In this document: positions 16,365 through 26,099 of the stretch, piece after piece
Numbering within the stretch: position 1 is the stretch's first letter
Layout of the letters: each line of letters begins with the position of its first letter
NCBI GenBank assembly: GCA_049840435.1
Contig: JASGKY010000042.1
Span: forward strand, 248,001 to 312,000
DNA: 64,000 nucleotides
Reading direction: 5' to 3'
DNA from: JADLHS01 sp049840435
Lineage (GTDB): Bacteria; Verrucomicrobiota; Verrucomicrobiia; Limisphaerales; JADLHS01
Translations under genes and position numbers: made by a program
Notes under the pieces: model-generated
Databases searched by the model: none
What the model was told of the DNA's origin: nothing
What the model saw: the letters and a program-made list of their open reading frames with translations, nothing else

Positions 16365-17129
16365 TTACTTGGTGGCCGGCGCGTTGGTCAGGGGCGCGAT
16401 GACCTTGACCGAGCCGTCGGCGTTGACTTCGACATTGAGGTCGTACGCGCTGCTGCTGGCAGCCTGCGGTTGCGTGCGCATGTTCATCAACTTTTGCGCG
16501 CCTTTTTGTTCGTCAGCGGCAAAGAGCCCCTTGCGGATCCATTCCAACCGGCGAGCCACAGAGAGTTCTTCCTTCAACTTGGAGACCTGCGCGCGGAGCA
16601 CGGCAAGGTCGTTGAACTGACGTTCCAGCTCGGCTTTCTCGGCCATAAGCCGTTTGAGTTCTTTTTCGAGGAACGCCTTGTCGCCTTCGGAGGCATCAAG
16701 CCGGCGCTGGGTTTCGCTGATCTGCGTGGTGAGATTCGTCAGCGCAGCACTGAGGTCAATGGCCTTCTCGTCCAACTCGCGGTTCTGGGTTTCGAGGGCG
16801 GCGATCTTTTGATCACGTTCTGCGACAGCGTTCTGGCTGGCCTTCAAGGAAGCTTCCGTCTTGCCGAGCGTGACGACGACATCGGTGAATTTGTTGGTGA
16901 GGGTGGCGAACTCCGTGCGGGCGGTGCCGAGATCGTTGGTGAGCATGATGTTCACCTGGCGTTGTTCTTCAAGATCGCGACTGGTTTTCACCAGTTGATT
17001 GGAGTGGTTCAGGATGGTGTTCACATCCGTGGCGTGCTGCTGCTCCGCCTGCTTTTTGGTGCTGAACAAAACCACACCTAATCCGACACACAGGACCGCC
17101 AAGATAATTACGCCAATCAGATTCTTCAT
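16365..17129 (-). CDS. Membrane-anchored coiled-coil protein
   Basis: 254 residues: one N-terminal transmembrane helix (MKNLIGVIILAVLCVGLGVVL) and a long heptad-rich coiled coil (about 30-190; LEEQRQVNIMLTNDL, AALETQNRELDEKA, LKRLMAEKAELERQ), then a short Ala/Ser-rich tail ending in APATK. Orientation suggests a large extracytoplasmic coiled coil. It is immediately upstream of moaA and probably cotranscribed, but a link to molybdenum cofactor is not evident. Confidence 0.7.
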   Translation of the reverse strand: MKNLIGVIILAVLCVGLGVVLFSTKKQAEQQHATDVNTILNHSNQLVKTSRDLEEQRQVNIMLTNDLGTARTEFATLTNKFTDVVVTLGKTEASLKASQNAVAERDQKIAALETQNRELDEKAIDLSAALTNLTTQISETQRRLDASEGDKAFLEKELKRLMAEKAELERQFNDLAVLRAQVSKLKEELSVARRLEWIRKGLFAADEQKGAQKLMNMRTQPQAASSSAYDLNVEVNADGSVKVIAPLTNAPATK

Positions 17130-17270
17130 AACAGTTTTTGAGCATGCCTGAGCGGGGTCAGGTTTGGCAAGCGCTCATGTCGGTTGTAACTGGTTGTAAC
17201 TCGATGATTGCCGCCACCCCCCGGGCCGCTAGTATGACGTCGCTGGCTCAAACCTTAATCAATCCATCGC

Positions 17271-17609
17271 ATGAAAAAAAATTCCCTGCTCGCCCTCCTC
17301 ACCCTCTGCGGCTTAGCACTCAGTGCCGACGTCTGCCCAGCGGCACCGCAGGCCAAAGCTTATCAAGTCACCGGACCGGTGGTCGAAGTGACGGAAACAT
17401 CCATCACAGTCAAGAAAGGTGAAGATAACTGGCAGATCGCCCGCGATGCCGGCACGAAGATCAGCGGCGACCTCAAGGTCGGCGCCAAAGTCACCGTGCA
17501 TTATCGCATGATTGCCACGGACGTGGAGGTCAAGGCGGACAAGGCCGAGAAAACGGAAAAGCCCGCGGCGGCAGAATCTGCCAAGCCGAAAAAGACGGAG
17601 AAAAAGTAA
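17271..17609 (+). CDS. Small exported protein, OB-like, Lys/Glu-rich tail
   Basis: 112 residues starting MKKNSLLALLTLCGLALS, a clear signal peptide. The middle (YQVTGPVVEVTETSITVKKG ... LKVGAKVTVHYRMIATDVEV) has the alternating pattern of a small beta-barrel as in DUF5666-type proteins. The last 25 residues are a low-complexity Lys/Glu/Pro/Ala tail. Function unknown. Confidence 0.7.
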   Translation: MKKNSLLALLTLCGLALSADVCPAAPQAKAYQVTGPVVEVTETSITVKKGEDNWQIARDAGTKISGDLKVGAKVTVHYRMIATDVEVKADKAEKTEKPAAAESAKPKKTEKK

Positions 17610-17721
17610 GTTGCTTGCTCCATCCGAGCGCAGACGCGAAGTCTGCGCTTTTTCCTTTGCGATGCTGGCCTTCTCTCCAAAAGACACGCGCTCCGGGCCT
17701 GAGAGACATTGTTGCCATCTG

Positions 17722-18615
17722 ATGGCATTGGTGTTTCTGTGGCTTGCAGTGTGGACGGCGCTGCCAATAACTGGCCGAGCCGAACGCCTCCATCTCCCGA
17801 CCCAACTCAGAGAACTCGGCTACGAAACCGTACCCTTGCGCCGCACCGGACAAAACCACTGGTTTTTGTTCGGCCAGATTGAGGGCCGGAAACGCAGTTG
17901 CTTGGTGGACACGGGCTGGTCATTCACAACCATCTCGACAAACACGGCAGGGCGATTGCAAGAAACCCATCTCATCCGCACGTTGCAACTGGGCAGCGTC
18001 ACCCTGACAAATATCCCGACTCGCGCAAGCGAGCTGCGGGTGAACGGTCAGCCAACGGGGTACGATATGGTGTTGGGTTGCGATTTCCTACTGCGCTCGC
18101 ACGCCATCATTGACTGCGATAACAATCGGCTTTTTCTCCGGACCAGACCGAGCGCGGCGACAGATTGGTCCGGATGGGAAACAATTTTGACGCGCGCAGG
18201 TTGGACGAACATTGCGTTGCAGGAGCGCAGTCCCGCGGCTCTGACCTGCTCCGCCCGCATTCATGGTCAGGCCACGGAATTGCTTGTGGACTCGGGCGCG
18301 ATGTGGAGCTGCCTCGACCAGACAGTTGCCACGCGAGCGGGATTGCCAACGCGCATGTCGGCACAACGCATGACCGGCCCCGGGGCAAACCGGCAGCGCG
18401 CCTTCCAGGTCGCCGAACTTAAATCGTGGACGCTCGGCCCCGCCACGATGCCAGAACGGACGTTTGCAGTTTTTGCGCTTGGAGATTGGGGGCTGGGCGC
18501 GGCCGGAAAATTATTCCCGGAGGTCGGCGGTATTCTCGGTGGAGCGGAACTGAAATCCAGCGCAGCCCTGATTGATTGCGGCAACCGCCGGCTCTGGCTG
18601 CGGTTGAAGCGCTGA
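17722..18615 (+). CDS. Two-domain retropepsin-like aspartyl protease, exported
   Basis: Starting at ATG 17722 gives MALVFLWLAVWTALPITGRA, a signal peptide, and a 297-residue protein; ATG 17662 is an alternative. Two aspartyl protease half-sites are present: CLVDTGWSFTTIS near residue 63 and ELLVDSGAMWSCLD near residue 190. Each is followed by a conserved hydrophobic-Gly stretch (MVLGCDFLL, GGILGGAEL). Clan AA proteases need two D-T/S-G motifs; most bacterial forms have one per chain and dimerise, so this may be an internal pseudo-dimer. The target is unknown. Confidence 0.75.
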   Translation: MALVFLWLAVWTALPITGRAERLHLPTQLRELGYETVPLRRTGQNHWFLFGQIEGRKRSCLVDTGWSFTTISTNTAGRLQETHLIRTLQLGSVTLTNIPTRASELRVNGQPTGYDMVLGCDFLLRSHAIIDCDNNRLFLRTRPSAATDWSGWETILTRAGWTNIALQERSPAALTCSARIHGQATELLVDSGAMWSCLDQTVATRAGLPTRMSAQRMTGPGANRQRAFQVAELKSWTLGPATMPERTFAVFALGDWGLGAAGKLFPEVGGILGGAELKSSAALIDCGNRRLWLRLKR

Positions 18616-18617
18616 GC

Positions 18618-18962
18618 TCAAAGACTGTTGTAGTAGGTTTCTTCGTCCATGTCGCCGGCATCCGGAAGATCGAAGCGTTTCCCGCTCTTGCGGAGCAATT
18701 CTGCAATTTGCGGCGAAACCCAGCGCGGCGGCGGGGTAGAGGCATCCCTTTTGGGAATCGGCCTGAGCCGATATGCCCCGGAATTGTCCGTTTCCACGAT
18801 GCCGCGTTCGGCCATCCGCAACAAGGCCACCTGAGCCCAGTCGGCGGCATCACGAAACTTATGTTTCCCACCAGCATGTCGCGCAATGGCGCTGGCCGAA
18901 ACGAAAGCTTCGCGGTCTTTGCGGAGGTAATAAAAGATTTCCCGTTCGTCGGCGTCCATCAT
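18618..18962 (-). CDS. Winged-helix-like small protein, unknown
   Basis: 114 residues. The N-terminal 70 residues (MMDADEREIFYYLRKDREAF, ASAIARHAGGKHKF, ALLRMAERGIVETDNSGAYRL) look like a winged-helix domain, followed by an acidic tail with a possible second helix. Convergent with the protease gene two bases away. It may bind DNA, but no partner is indicated. Confidence 0.6.
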   Translation of the reverse strand: MMDADEREIFYYLRKDREAFVSASAIARHAGGKHKFRDAADWAQVALLRMAERGIVETDNSGAYRLRPIPKRDASTPPPRWVSPQIAELLRKSGKRFDLPDAGDMDEETYYNSL

Positions 18963-19106
18963 GGTGCGAGGATCATTCCGCCTTGCTTAACAATAATGCG
19001 CTTCCAATTCACGCATAATCTCGCTTGCACACGGAGCAAATCCAGCTTGTGCTGTGGACATGAAGCCCTGCATCGTCCAGAGAACCTTTCGATCCAAGGA
19101 ACAACC

Positions 19107-20427
19107 GTGAAAACGCAACCGCGCCGGAAATTTTTACAGCAGGCCACTCTTGTTGCCAGTACCGCCGCGCTGACCGGCCCCTTCATCCGCTCCATCCGCG
19201 CCGGCGAACCCGGCCCGAACGAAAAGATCCGGTTGGGCTTGATCGGTTCCGGCAACATGGGGCGCGGCGATCTGGAATGTTTTTTGGATTTTCCCGATGT
19301 GGAATGTGTGGTCATCGCCGATCTGGACGAAAGCATGACGGCGCAAGGGTTAGAGGTTTGCGAAAAAGAAGGGCCGACGGCGTCCAGACACAACGAAAGA
19401 TTTCCGACGCGTGCTGGAGCGTAAGGATGTGGATGCGGTCTTGATTGCCACGCCGGATCATTGGCACGCGCTACCGACTGTGCTGGCGTGCCAGGCTGGC
19501 AAAGACATTTACGTGGAAAAACCGCTGGCCAAGACGATCGATGAAGGCCGCGCCATGGTAACAGCGGCGCAAAGACACAAGCGCGTCGTGCAAATGGGTT
19601 CGCAGTGGACCAGTTGCCAGCACATGCTGGATGCCGCAGCATTCGTAAAGTCTGGCAAGTTGGGCAAGGTCCGCTTGGCGCGCGCGTGGGCGAATCTGGA
19701 TTGGATGCCGAAATGCACCAAGCAGCCGGACAGTTCACCACCGGAGAACATTGACTACGATTTCTGGCTCGGCCCGGCCCCGAAACGACCTTTCAACCCC
19801 AATCGGTTTCACTTCAACTTCCGGTGGTATTGGGATTACGCGGGGGGGTTAATGACGGATTGGGGGGTGCACCTGTTGAACATGGTTTTTTTAGGCCTGC
19901 CACAGGAAGTCGCAAAAACTGTGACGTCTACCGGAACTCCGCACTTATTGGGAGATGATTGGGAAACCCCCGGCACCCAGACCACCGTGTATGAGTTCCC
20001 GAGCTTCAACTTAATCTGGGAACATCTGGCGGGCCTAAGCACCACCATCAATAATCATCCTTGGGGCATCGCTTGGTATGGGTCGGAGGGCATCATCATG
20101 ATGAATGACGCGGGCTGGGAGGTAATTCCCGAACGTCGCCAGGCCAATCTTGACCCAGAAAAGCACAAAGGCAGCGGTAATCCGCGCCCAGCCCACATCC
20201 GGAACTTTCTGGACTGCGTCAAATCAAGACAACAGCCCGTTCTGAATCTGGAACTTGGCCACCAACTCTCCAATTTGGCCCATCTGGGCAACATCGCCTG
20301 CCGGACCGGTGGCAAAATCCACTGGGATGCCGAAAAAGAGGTCATAATTAACGATTCCCGGGCCGATAAACTGGTTGGATCCAGCTATCGCGCTCCTTGG
20401 AAACTGGATTATCTGCGCCGGAGCTAA
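19107..20427 (+). CDS. Tat-exported Gfo/Idh/MocA family oxidoreductase (frameshifted)
   Basis: GTG 19107 follows AAGGA at 19096-19100. The product begins with a Tat signal (RRKFLQQATLVASTAAL) then IRLGLIGSGNMGRGD, the NAD(P)-binding Rossmann motif. After about residue 90 the frame changes (19,360-19,385, next to an A run) and continues TTKDFRRVLERKDVDAVLIA ... TPDHWHALP ... YVEKPLAKTIDEG (catalytic EKP) to the stop at 20427. The C-terminal part has NFRWYWDYAGGLMTDWGVHL, as in sugar or inositol dehydrogenase-like proteins of this family. The single frameshift is likely a sequencing error but could be a real inactivation. Confidence 0.85.
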
Positions 20428-20479
20428 GATTTGGCCTTGGAATTGCCGATAGTACAAGAACAAATGAAACAAAAATCGG

Positions 20480-20507
20480 TTGACAGGCTCTTGCTTGTTT
20501 TTAGACT
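20480..20507 (+). promoter_or_regulatory. Sigma-70-type promoter for the FecR gene
   Basis: TTGACA at 20480-20485 is a perfect -35 box; TAGACT at 20502-20507, 16 bases downstream, is an acceptable -10 box. The start codon of the FecR-domain gene lies 40 bases beyond. Confidence 0.6.
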
Positions 20508-20546
20508 GCATGTGTAAGTCACGTCGTCTCGCAACCGGGAAATAAT

Positions 20547-21371
20547 ATGAAAACGATGAACAAGACCCTCGCTTGGCTGTGCACAGCCGTACTAACCCTG
20601 ACACTGGTCTCAGCCGCAAACGCCGAAAGTGGCAAGCAGCGCACCGGCAAAGTAGTCCGCATCAAGGGTGATGCCCGCTATTCCACCGGCAACAAGATTT
20701 GGCAGCCTCTGAAGGTCGGCACTATCATCAACTCTGGCAACGTCGTGCAGACCGCCCCGAACTCCTTCGTAGACATCGTCGTCAACGAAGAAGAAACAGC
20801 CTCCGCCGTCAACATCCAGCCGATTTCGACCGCCAGCGCTCCTGCCTCTTCGGGCGGTGGTGGTGGCGCGGGTGCAACCGCCACGCCGGATCAAGACGTG
20901 ATCCGCGTTTTGGATGACACGTATCTGGTGTTCGATTCGATGACGGCCACCGCCACCGGTGCTGATACCGTGACCGAAACGCTTTTGGACCTGAAGAAAG
21001 GCTCTATTTTCGGCAGCGTTAAGAAGCAAGCGGCCGCCTCGCGCTTTGAGGTGAAAATTCCCAACGGCGTTGCTGGCATCCGCGGCACTATCTTCCTGAT
21101 CAAAGCCTCGGGTTTGATTGCATGTCTCCAAGGTTCTGTGGTCGCCGCCTACACAAGCTCCTCTGGCGAAGTGAACACCCAAGTCGTTGGCGGTGGGCAA
21201 GAATTCAACTGCGCTACCGGTACCGGCAACGCGATATCGACTGGCACGAGCAGCTCGATGAATTCCATGGCTCAGGATTCCAATTACGCCAGCAAGATGG
21301 CCAGCAAGAAGGGCAGACGGAACTCCGCCCCGAACGTCTACTCGGATCACGTCTCCAATTCCAAGCCGTAA
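20547..21371 (+). CDS. FecR-domain exported protein
   Basis: 274 residues with a signal peptide (MNKTLAWLCTAVLTLTLVSA). A FecR-type beta domain follows (GKVVRIKGDARYSTGNKIWQ ... FVDIVVNE), split by a Ser/Gly-rich loop (STASAPASSGGGGGAGAT). Its second half has DLKKGSIFGSVKKQ and NGVAGIRGTIFLI. The C-terminus is rich in Ser, Asn and Lys. FecR domains sense or regulate at the envelope in Gram-negative bacteria; this one has no sigma factor beside it. It stands as a single transcription unit with its own promoter and terminator. Confidence 0.8.
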   Translation: MKTMNKTLAWLCTAVLTLTLVSAANAESGKQRTGKVVRIKGDARYSTGNKIWQPLKVGTIINSGNVVQTAPNSFVDIVVNEEETASAVNIQPISTASAPASSGGGGGAGATATPDQDVIRVLDDTYLVFDSMTATATGADTVTETLLDLKKGSIFGSVKKQAAASRFEVKIPNGVAGIRGTIFLIKASGLIACLQGSVVAAYTSSSGEVNTQVVGGGQEFNCATGTGNAISTGTSSSMNSMAQDSNYASKMASKKGRRNSAPNVYSDHVSNSKP

Positions 21372-21388
21372 CATCAGGTACTTTCAGC

Positions 21389-21424
21389 AACCCAGAGCAA
21401 CCTTGAGTTGCTCTGGGTTTTTTG
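21389..21424 (+). terminator. Intrinsic terminator after the FecR gene
   Basis: The arms AACCCAGAGCAAC (21389-21401) and GTTGCTCTGGGTT (21407-21419) pair perfectly over 13 bases with a 5-base loop, followed by a run of six T's. Confidence 0.93.
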
Positions 21425-21438
21425 TTTAGTTCGCCCCG

Positions 21439-23795
21439 GTGAAATTCCTGCCGCTCAAACAAACGCCCACCTTCATCGCGTTGGGGATCATCACGCTGTT
21501 CAGTTTGATCGCCACTGCCCGCTTCGATCTCTTCCAGCGGCTGGAGCACTTGACCTATGACTGGCGGGCCCGAATGGCGTTACATTTCCCCAGTCCCGTT
21601 GCCACCAATCTTGGTTTCGTGGCAATCGGCGACCAAAGCATCGCGGCACTGAAAGATGGTTCGGTTGGCTTCCGCTACGGACTCTACTGGCCTCGCCATA
21701 TTTATGGCCGGGTCTTACGAGAATTATCCCAGCAGGGGGCTCGCGCTGTCGCGTTCGACGTCTTGTTCGATGGCCAACGCACGGATCATCCCACGGTCCC
21801 CGTTTCGCTCCGGCAATGGCCCGATTATCCGGCATTCAACTCCCGCATCCATCCAGGCCAAACCAACACCACCTACGAAAACCAAGGCGACACGCTGGCC
21901 TTGGTGGCGTCGGATGATTTTTTTGCGTGGCAACTACACCGATGCAAAACAGGCCTGTTGGCCGTGGAAAAAGGTGTGCTCCCCTACTCGGTTTTTGAAA
22001 GCCAGGCGCTGGGCATCGGCGACATTGCTGCGGACCGGGACTCAGATGGCGTCCTTCGCCGTGCCCGCGCGTTCCAAGAATACCGGCAATGGCATCCGGC
22101 CTTCCGGATGGTGGAAGCCGACGAAGCCTACGGGGTGGATCTGAACAAGGTCAGCCTTGCCCCGGGCAAAATCATTCTACATCGCAACACGGACCTAGGG
22201 GATATCGAAGTTCCCGTGGACGCGGAAAACAATTTTGATTTGGGGGTTTTCTTCGGCGCGGAACGGCCCGCCGGCATGCCTCCAACTGCCAAGGCGTTCA
22301 CCCAGCGACGCATCTGGCACATGGGCATCCGACTCGCCGCCCAAACCTTGAATCTGGATTTGGAAAATGCCACCGCGGATCTGCCACACGAACGAATTAT
22401 CTTTCGCAGTCGGGATGGCATGGAACGCGTGCTGCCGGTAGATCGATGGGGCTTCTTCTATATCAATTGGGAAATCCCGCCACAGCATCCAACCCTAACC
22501 AGCGACGCATTTGAAAATGTCTTGCGGCAGGATCAGGAGCGGCAACGCGGCCACACTAACACCGCCACGCCATGGAAAGACAAGCTGGTGGTCATTGGCT
22601 CCAACGCCACCGGCAACGATCTCACCGACTACGGCGCGACGCCGCTGGAAAAAAACACGCTACTCGTCAGCAAACATTGGAACGTCGCCAATTCCCTCAT
22701 CACCGGACGATTCATTCATCAAACCTCGCTGGCTGCCCAAATCGGACTCATCGCCGTGTTGGGCATTGTCACAGCCATCCTGACGTGGCGGCTGTCCGTC
22801 CTGCCGGGCTTGCTGGGCATCATCCTGCTAGCCGGTGGCTACTCAGGTATCTGCGTAATCGCTTTTATCCTACAACGCGTGTGGTTGCCGATGGTGCTAC
22901 CACTGCTGGGCGTGGTCTTCATTCAATACGGTTTGCTCGTAGCGTATCGCGTCGTCTTCGAACAACGCGAACAGCGCCGCGTGAAGGGGATTTTTTCCAA
23001 GGTTGTTTCGCCCAACATCGCCCGGGAATTGCTGGGCCGCGAATCCCTCTCGCTTAGCGGCGAACGCACCGAGGTGACAGTGTTGTTCGCGGACGTACGC
23101 GGGTTCACCGAACTGACCGATAAAACACAGGAACAAGTCACGGATTACATCCGCGAAAACAACCTAGATGTGCGCGCCGCCGAATCCGCCCACAACGAAT
23201 CCGCCCGCGAGACACTGAACACCGTGAATGCTTACTTGGCGCTTGTCGCAGATGTGGTGAAGCAGCGAGACGGCACGCTCGACAAATACATCGGCGATTG
23301 CGTGATGGCGTTCTGGGGCGCCCCACACCGCAACCGAATCATGCCCTGACTTGTGTGCAAGCCGCCATTGAGGCCCAACGCGCTATCCAAGGTTTCAACA
23401 GGCAGCGCTTCGAAACGAACCGACAATTGGAAATCGAGAATGTGGCGCGAGTTTCCGCCGGGTTACCAGCCAAGCCACTGTTGCCCACCTTGTCACTGGG
23501 GACCGGCATCAACACCGGCATTGTCACCGTCGGCTTGATGGGCTCCAATGCCCATATCCTGAATTACACCGTGTTTGGTCGCGAAGTGAACTTGGCGAGC
23601 CGGCTGGAAGGGGTATCTGGCCACGGTCGCATTGTGATTGGTGAAGGCACTTACGCCGCCCTGCTTCGCGAAGCCCCTGCCTTGGCCAAAGCTTGCGTGG
23701 AACTGGAGCCAACCAAGCCTAAGGGCTTTCAAAAAGCGGTACGTAACTTTGAAGTACCATGGCAGGCTGATGCCAAAACCAACAATAACGCCTAG
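21439..23795 (+). CDS. CHASE2-domain class III adenylate/guanylate cyclase (frameshifted)
   Basis: Starts at GTG 21439. An N-terminal membrane helix is followed by a CHASE2 sensor domain (LTYDWRARMAL, FVAIGDQSI, RAVAFDVLFDG; about 30-430). Three close membrane helices come next (about 440-515), then a class III cyclase domain. Catalytic features: metal-binding Asp in VLFADVRGFTELTD, LDKYIGDCVMAFWGAP with substrate Lys and second Asp, and, after a frameshift near 23,322-23,345 in a C run, NYTVFGREVNLASRLEG with transition-state Asn and Arg. The Lys/Thr pair fits the class IIIb cyclases. It would make cAMP or cGMP in response to an unknown periplasmic signal. A 30-residue insert (DYIRENNLDVRAAESAHNES) interrupts the catalytic core. 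Confidence 0.88.
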
Positions 23796-23840
23796 GTTTT
23801 CTTCCTCGTCAAAGCCAGCCCCCTGCCTCAAGCTTCCCTG

Positions 23841-24329
23841 ATGCGAACCGCGATCTACCCCGGCAGCTTTGACCCGTTCACCAACGGGCATCTCGACGTG
23901 GTCCAGCGGGCTGCGCGGCTGTTTGACCGCGTCATTGTCGCCGTCGCCAAAAATGACGGAAAATATCCGCTGTTCAATCTGGAGGAACGAACCGCCCTCA
24001 TTAAACAATCCATCAAAGATATCCCGAACGTGGAAGCTGGGGCCTTTGATGGCTTGCTGGTAGAATATGTCAAAAAGCACTCCGCCCAAGCGGTAGTGCG
24101 CGGCCTTCGCGCGATTTCGGACTTTGAGTTCGAATTCCAGATGGCCCTGATGAACCGGAAGCTCAACGAAAATTTCGAGACCATTTTCATGATGCCGAAG
24201 GATACTTACACGTTCCTCAGTTCGCGGATCGTGAAGGAAATTGCCCGGCTAGGAGGCGATGTCACCCCGTTTGTGCCAGTTCACGTCCAAGTCGCCCTCA
24301 AAGCCAAGCTGGCTCAGCCCGCCACCTAA
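23841..24329 (+). CDS. coaD: Phosphopantetheine adenylyltransferase
   Basis: 162 residues, the usual CoaD length. IYPGSFDPFTNGHLDVVQRA holds the nucleotidyltransferase H-x-G-H-type motif (TNGH). VVRGLRAISDFEFEFQMALM and YTFLSSRIVKEIARLGGDV are signature blocks. It makes dephospho-CoA from 4'-phosphopantetheine and ATP. First gene of a tight plus-strand cluster with yceD, rpmF, plsX and fabH. Confidence 0.96.
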   Translation: MRTAIYPGSFDPFTNGHLDVVQRAARLFDRVIVAVAKNDGKYPLFNLEERTALIKQSIKDIPNVEAGAFDGLLVEYVKKHSAQAVVRGLRAISDFEFEFQMALMNRKLNENFETIFMMPKDTYTFLSSRIVKEIARLGGDVTPFVPVHVQVALKAKLAQPAT

Positions 24330-24336
24330 TCACGCC

Positions 24337-24828
24337 ATGCCACTGCTCGTCAATCTGCGTCATCTGGAGCGAACCGACCTCAAACTGGTTGGGGAACTGA
24401 CCGTGACCGAACTGGACATTGATACCCGGGACGAGATGATCCAGCTCAATAAACCGCTGAAACATCGCTTGGAGGTTCAGGAACTGGACGATCAATTGTT
24501 GGTCCGCGGAAAAGTATCCCTTCACTTGGATTGCGAGTGCGTCCGCTGCTTGAAACCCTTTGTTTACAAGCTGGATTGGCCTGATTGGACCTGCATGATC
24601 CCCCTTTCTGGAGAGGAAGCTGTCCCCCGGGATGGTGATACCGTGGACTTGACGCCATTTTTGCGGGAAGATATCCTCTTAGAGTTGCCGCAACATCCGT
24701 TGTGCAAACCGGACTGCGGTGGCCTGAAGAAACCGACTGCCGGTAAATCGAAAAAGAGTGGCGCAAGTGACGTGAAAACTTCGTCGGCTTGGGCCGAGTT
24801 GGACAAAATAAAGTTTAGAAAAGAGTAA
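24337..24828 (+). CDS. yceD: YceD/DUF177 family protein
   Basis: Start at ATG 24337, seven bases after coaD; 163 residues. LHLDCECVRCLKPFVYKLDW carries the CXXC-type Cys pair typical of the family, and LTPFLREDILLELPQHPLC the second conserved block. YceD precedes rpmF across many bacteria and influences 23S rRNA accumulation. A Lys/Ser-rich linker near the C-terminus is unremarkable. Confidence 0.9.
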   Translation: MPLLVNLRHLERTDLKLVGELTVTELDIDTRDEMIQLNKPLKHRLEVQELDDQLLVRGKVSLHLDCECVRCLKPFVYKLDWPDWTCMIPLSGEEAVPRDGDTVDLTPFLREDILLELPQHPLCKPDCGGLKKPTAGKSKKSGASDVKTSSAWAELDKIKFRKE

Positions 24829-24830
24829 TT

Positions 24831-25019
24831 ATGGGTGTTCCAAAGCGTAAACCGTCAACCAGCCGCATGCGTATGCGTCGGGCGTACAACAGCGTTCTGA
24901 AGTTGCCCCAATTGAGCACCTGCCCGCAATGCGCCGCACCCTATGTGCCGCATCGCGTTTGTCCGGCTTGCGGCTTCTATAAAGGCCGCCAAGTTCTGAC
25001 TGTTACCGCCGGCGCGTAA
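24831..25019 (+). CDS. rpmF: 50S ribosomal protein L32
   Basis: 62 residues: MGVPKRKPSTSRMRMRRA and the zinc-ribbon form LSTCPQCAAPYVPHRVCPAC with four cysteines. Follows yceD by two bases, the usual order. Confidence 0.97.
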   Translation: MGVPKRKPSTSRMRMRRAYNSVLKLPQLSTCPQCAAPYVPHRVCPACGFYKGRQVLTVTAGA

Positions 25020-25032
25020 TTGCTGGCGTGCG

Positions 25033-25061
25033 GGCGCGTCCCTCCTTGGGCGCGCCTTTTT
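25033..25061 (+). terminator. Hairpin with T run between rpmF and plsX
   Basis: Arms GGCGCG (25033-25038) and CGCGCC (25051-25056) enclose a 12-base loop and are followed by five T's, ending four bases before the plsX ATG. It could be a terminator, an attenuator, or a structure hiding the plsX start. Confidence 0.6.
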
Positions 25062-25064
25062 GCT

Positions 25065-26099
25065 ATGCGAATCGCGTTGGATGTCATGGGTGGCGACCAC
25101 GGTTGCGCGGTCGCCGTCAAAGGCGTCAAACTAGCCCTCGAAGCCGACAATCGGATCACTTCCGTATTGCTCGTCGGTCAGGAGGATAAAATCCGCTCTG
25201 CGCTCCGCGAAGTCGGGCTCACCGACTCGCGTGCCCAGATTGTCCATGCCTCTGAGGTATTGACGATGGAGGACAAACCCCTCGAAGGCATCCGCAAGAA
25301 GAAGGATTCCTCGATGGTGCGCGCCATCGAACTGGTGCGCGATGAGAAGGCTGATGCGATCATCTCTGCCGGTAACACCGGCGCGCTCGTAGCCGGCTCA
25401 ATGAAGCTGGGCCGCCTTGATGGTGTGGAACGCCCGGCGATTGCCTGTCGTTTCCCTTCGCTCTCCCAGGATTTTGTCATGCTCGACTGCGGCGCCAACG
25501 CCGTCGCCGAGCCTTCGCACCTCGCACAATTCGCCGTCATGGGCAGCGTCTATGCCCGGGAAATTCTGGGCACGGAAAAACCGCGGGTCGGCGTACTCTG
25601 CAATGGTACCGAAGAAGGCAAAGGCACGGAGTTGACCAAAGAAACCGCCAAGCTTTGCGCGCAGCTCGACCTGAATTTCATGGGCTACTGCGAAGGCTTC
25701 GACCTTTTCAACGATGGCGTGGACGTCGTTGTTTGCGACGGCTTCATCGGCAACATTGTCTTGAAGACTTGTGAAAGCCTGAGCAAAACCATTGCGCGCT
25801 TGCTCAAAAATGAAGTCGAAGCCAATTTACTCCGCATGGCTGGAGGCGCCCTGGCCAAAGGCGCGTTTAAAGCGCTCAAGCGCCGCCTTGATCCTGAAGT
25901 TTATGGCGGTGCGGCCGTGCTCGGCGTAAATGGCATCGTCATTAAAGCCCACGGTTCGTCCCGCGAACGCGCCATCGCCAGCGCCCTGCGTGTCGCTGCC
26001 GACGAAATCGGCCACGGCATCAAACAAACCATCGCGACGGACATTGCCCGCGCCAACGCAAAACTCGCCGCGCTACCGACCACCCCCGTTTCCGCATGA
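25065..26099 (+). CDS. plsX: Phosphate acyltransferase PlsX
   Basis: Start at ATG 25065 (MRIALDVMGGDHGCAVAVKG), the canonical PlsX N-terminus; the 15 upstream in-frame codons lie in the hairpin region and were excluded. 344 residues. GNTGALVAGSMKLGRLDGVE and VVVCDGFIGNIVLKTCE are family blocks. It converts acyl-ACP to acyl-phosphate for phospholipid synthesis. Its TGA overlaps the fabH ATG (ATGA), so translation is coupled. Confidence 0.96.
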   Translation: MRIALDVMGGDHGCAVAVKGVKLALEADNRITSVLLVGQEDKIRSALREVGLTDSRAQIVHASEVLTMEDKPLEGIRKKKDSSMVRAIELVRDEKADAIISAGNTGALVAGSMKLGRLDGVERPAIACRFPSLSQDFVMLDCGANAVAEPSHLAQFAVMGSVYAREILGTEKPRVGVLCNGTEEGKGTELTKETAKLCAQLDLNFMGYCEGFDLFNDGVDVVVCDGFIGNIVLKTCESLSKTIARLLKNEVEANLLRMAGGALAKGAFKALKRRLDPEVYGGAAVLGVNGIVIKAHGSSRERAIASALRVAADEIGHGIKQTIATDIARANAKLAALPTTPVSA

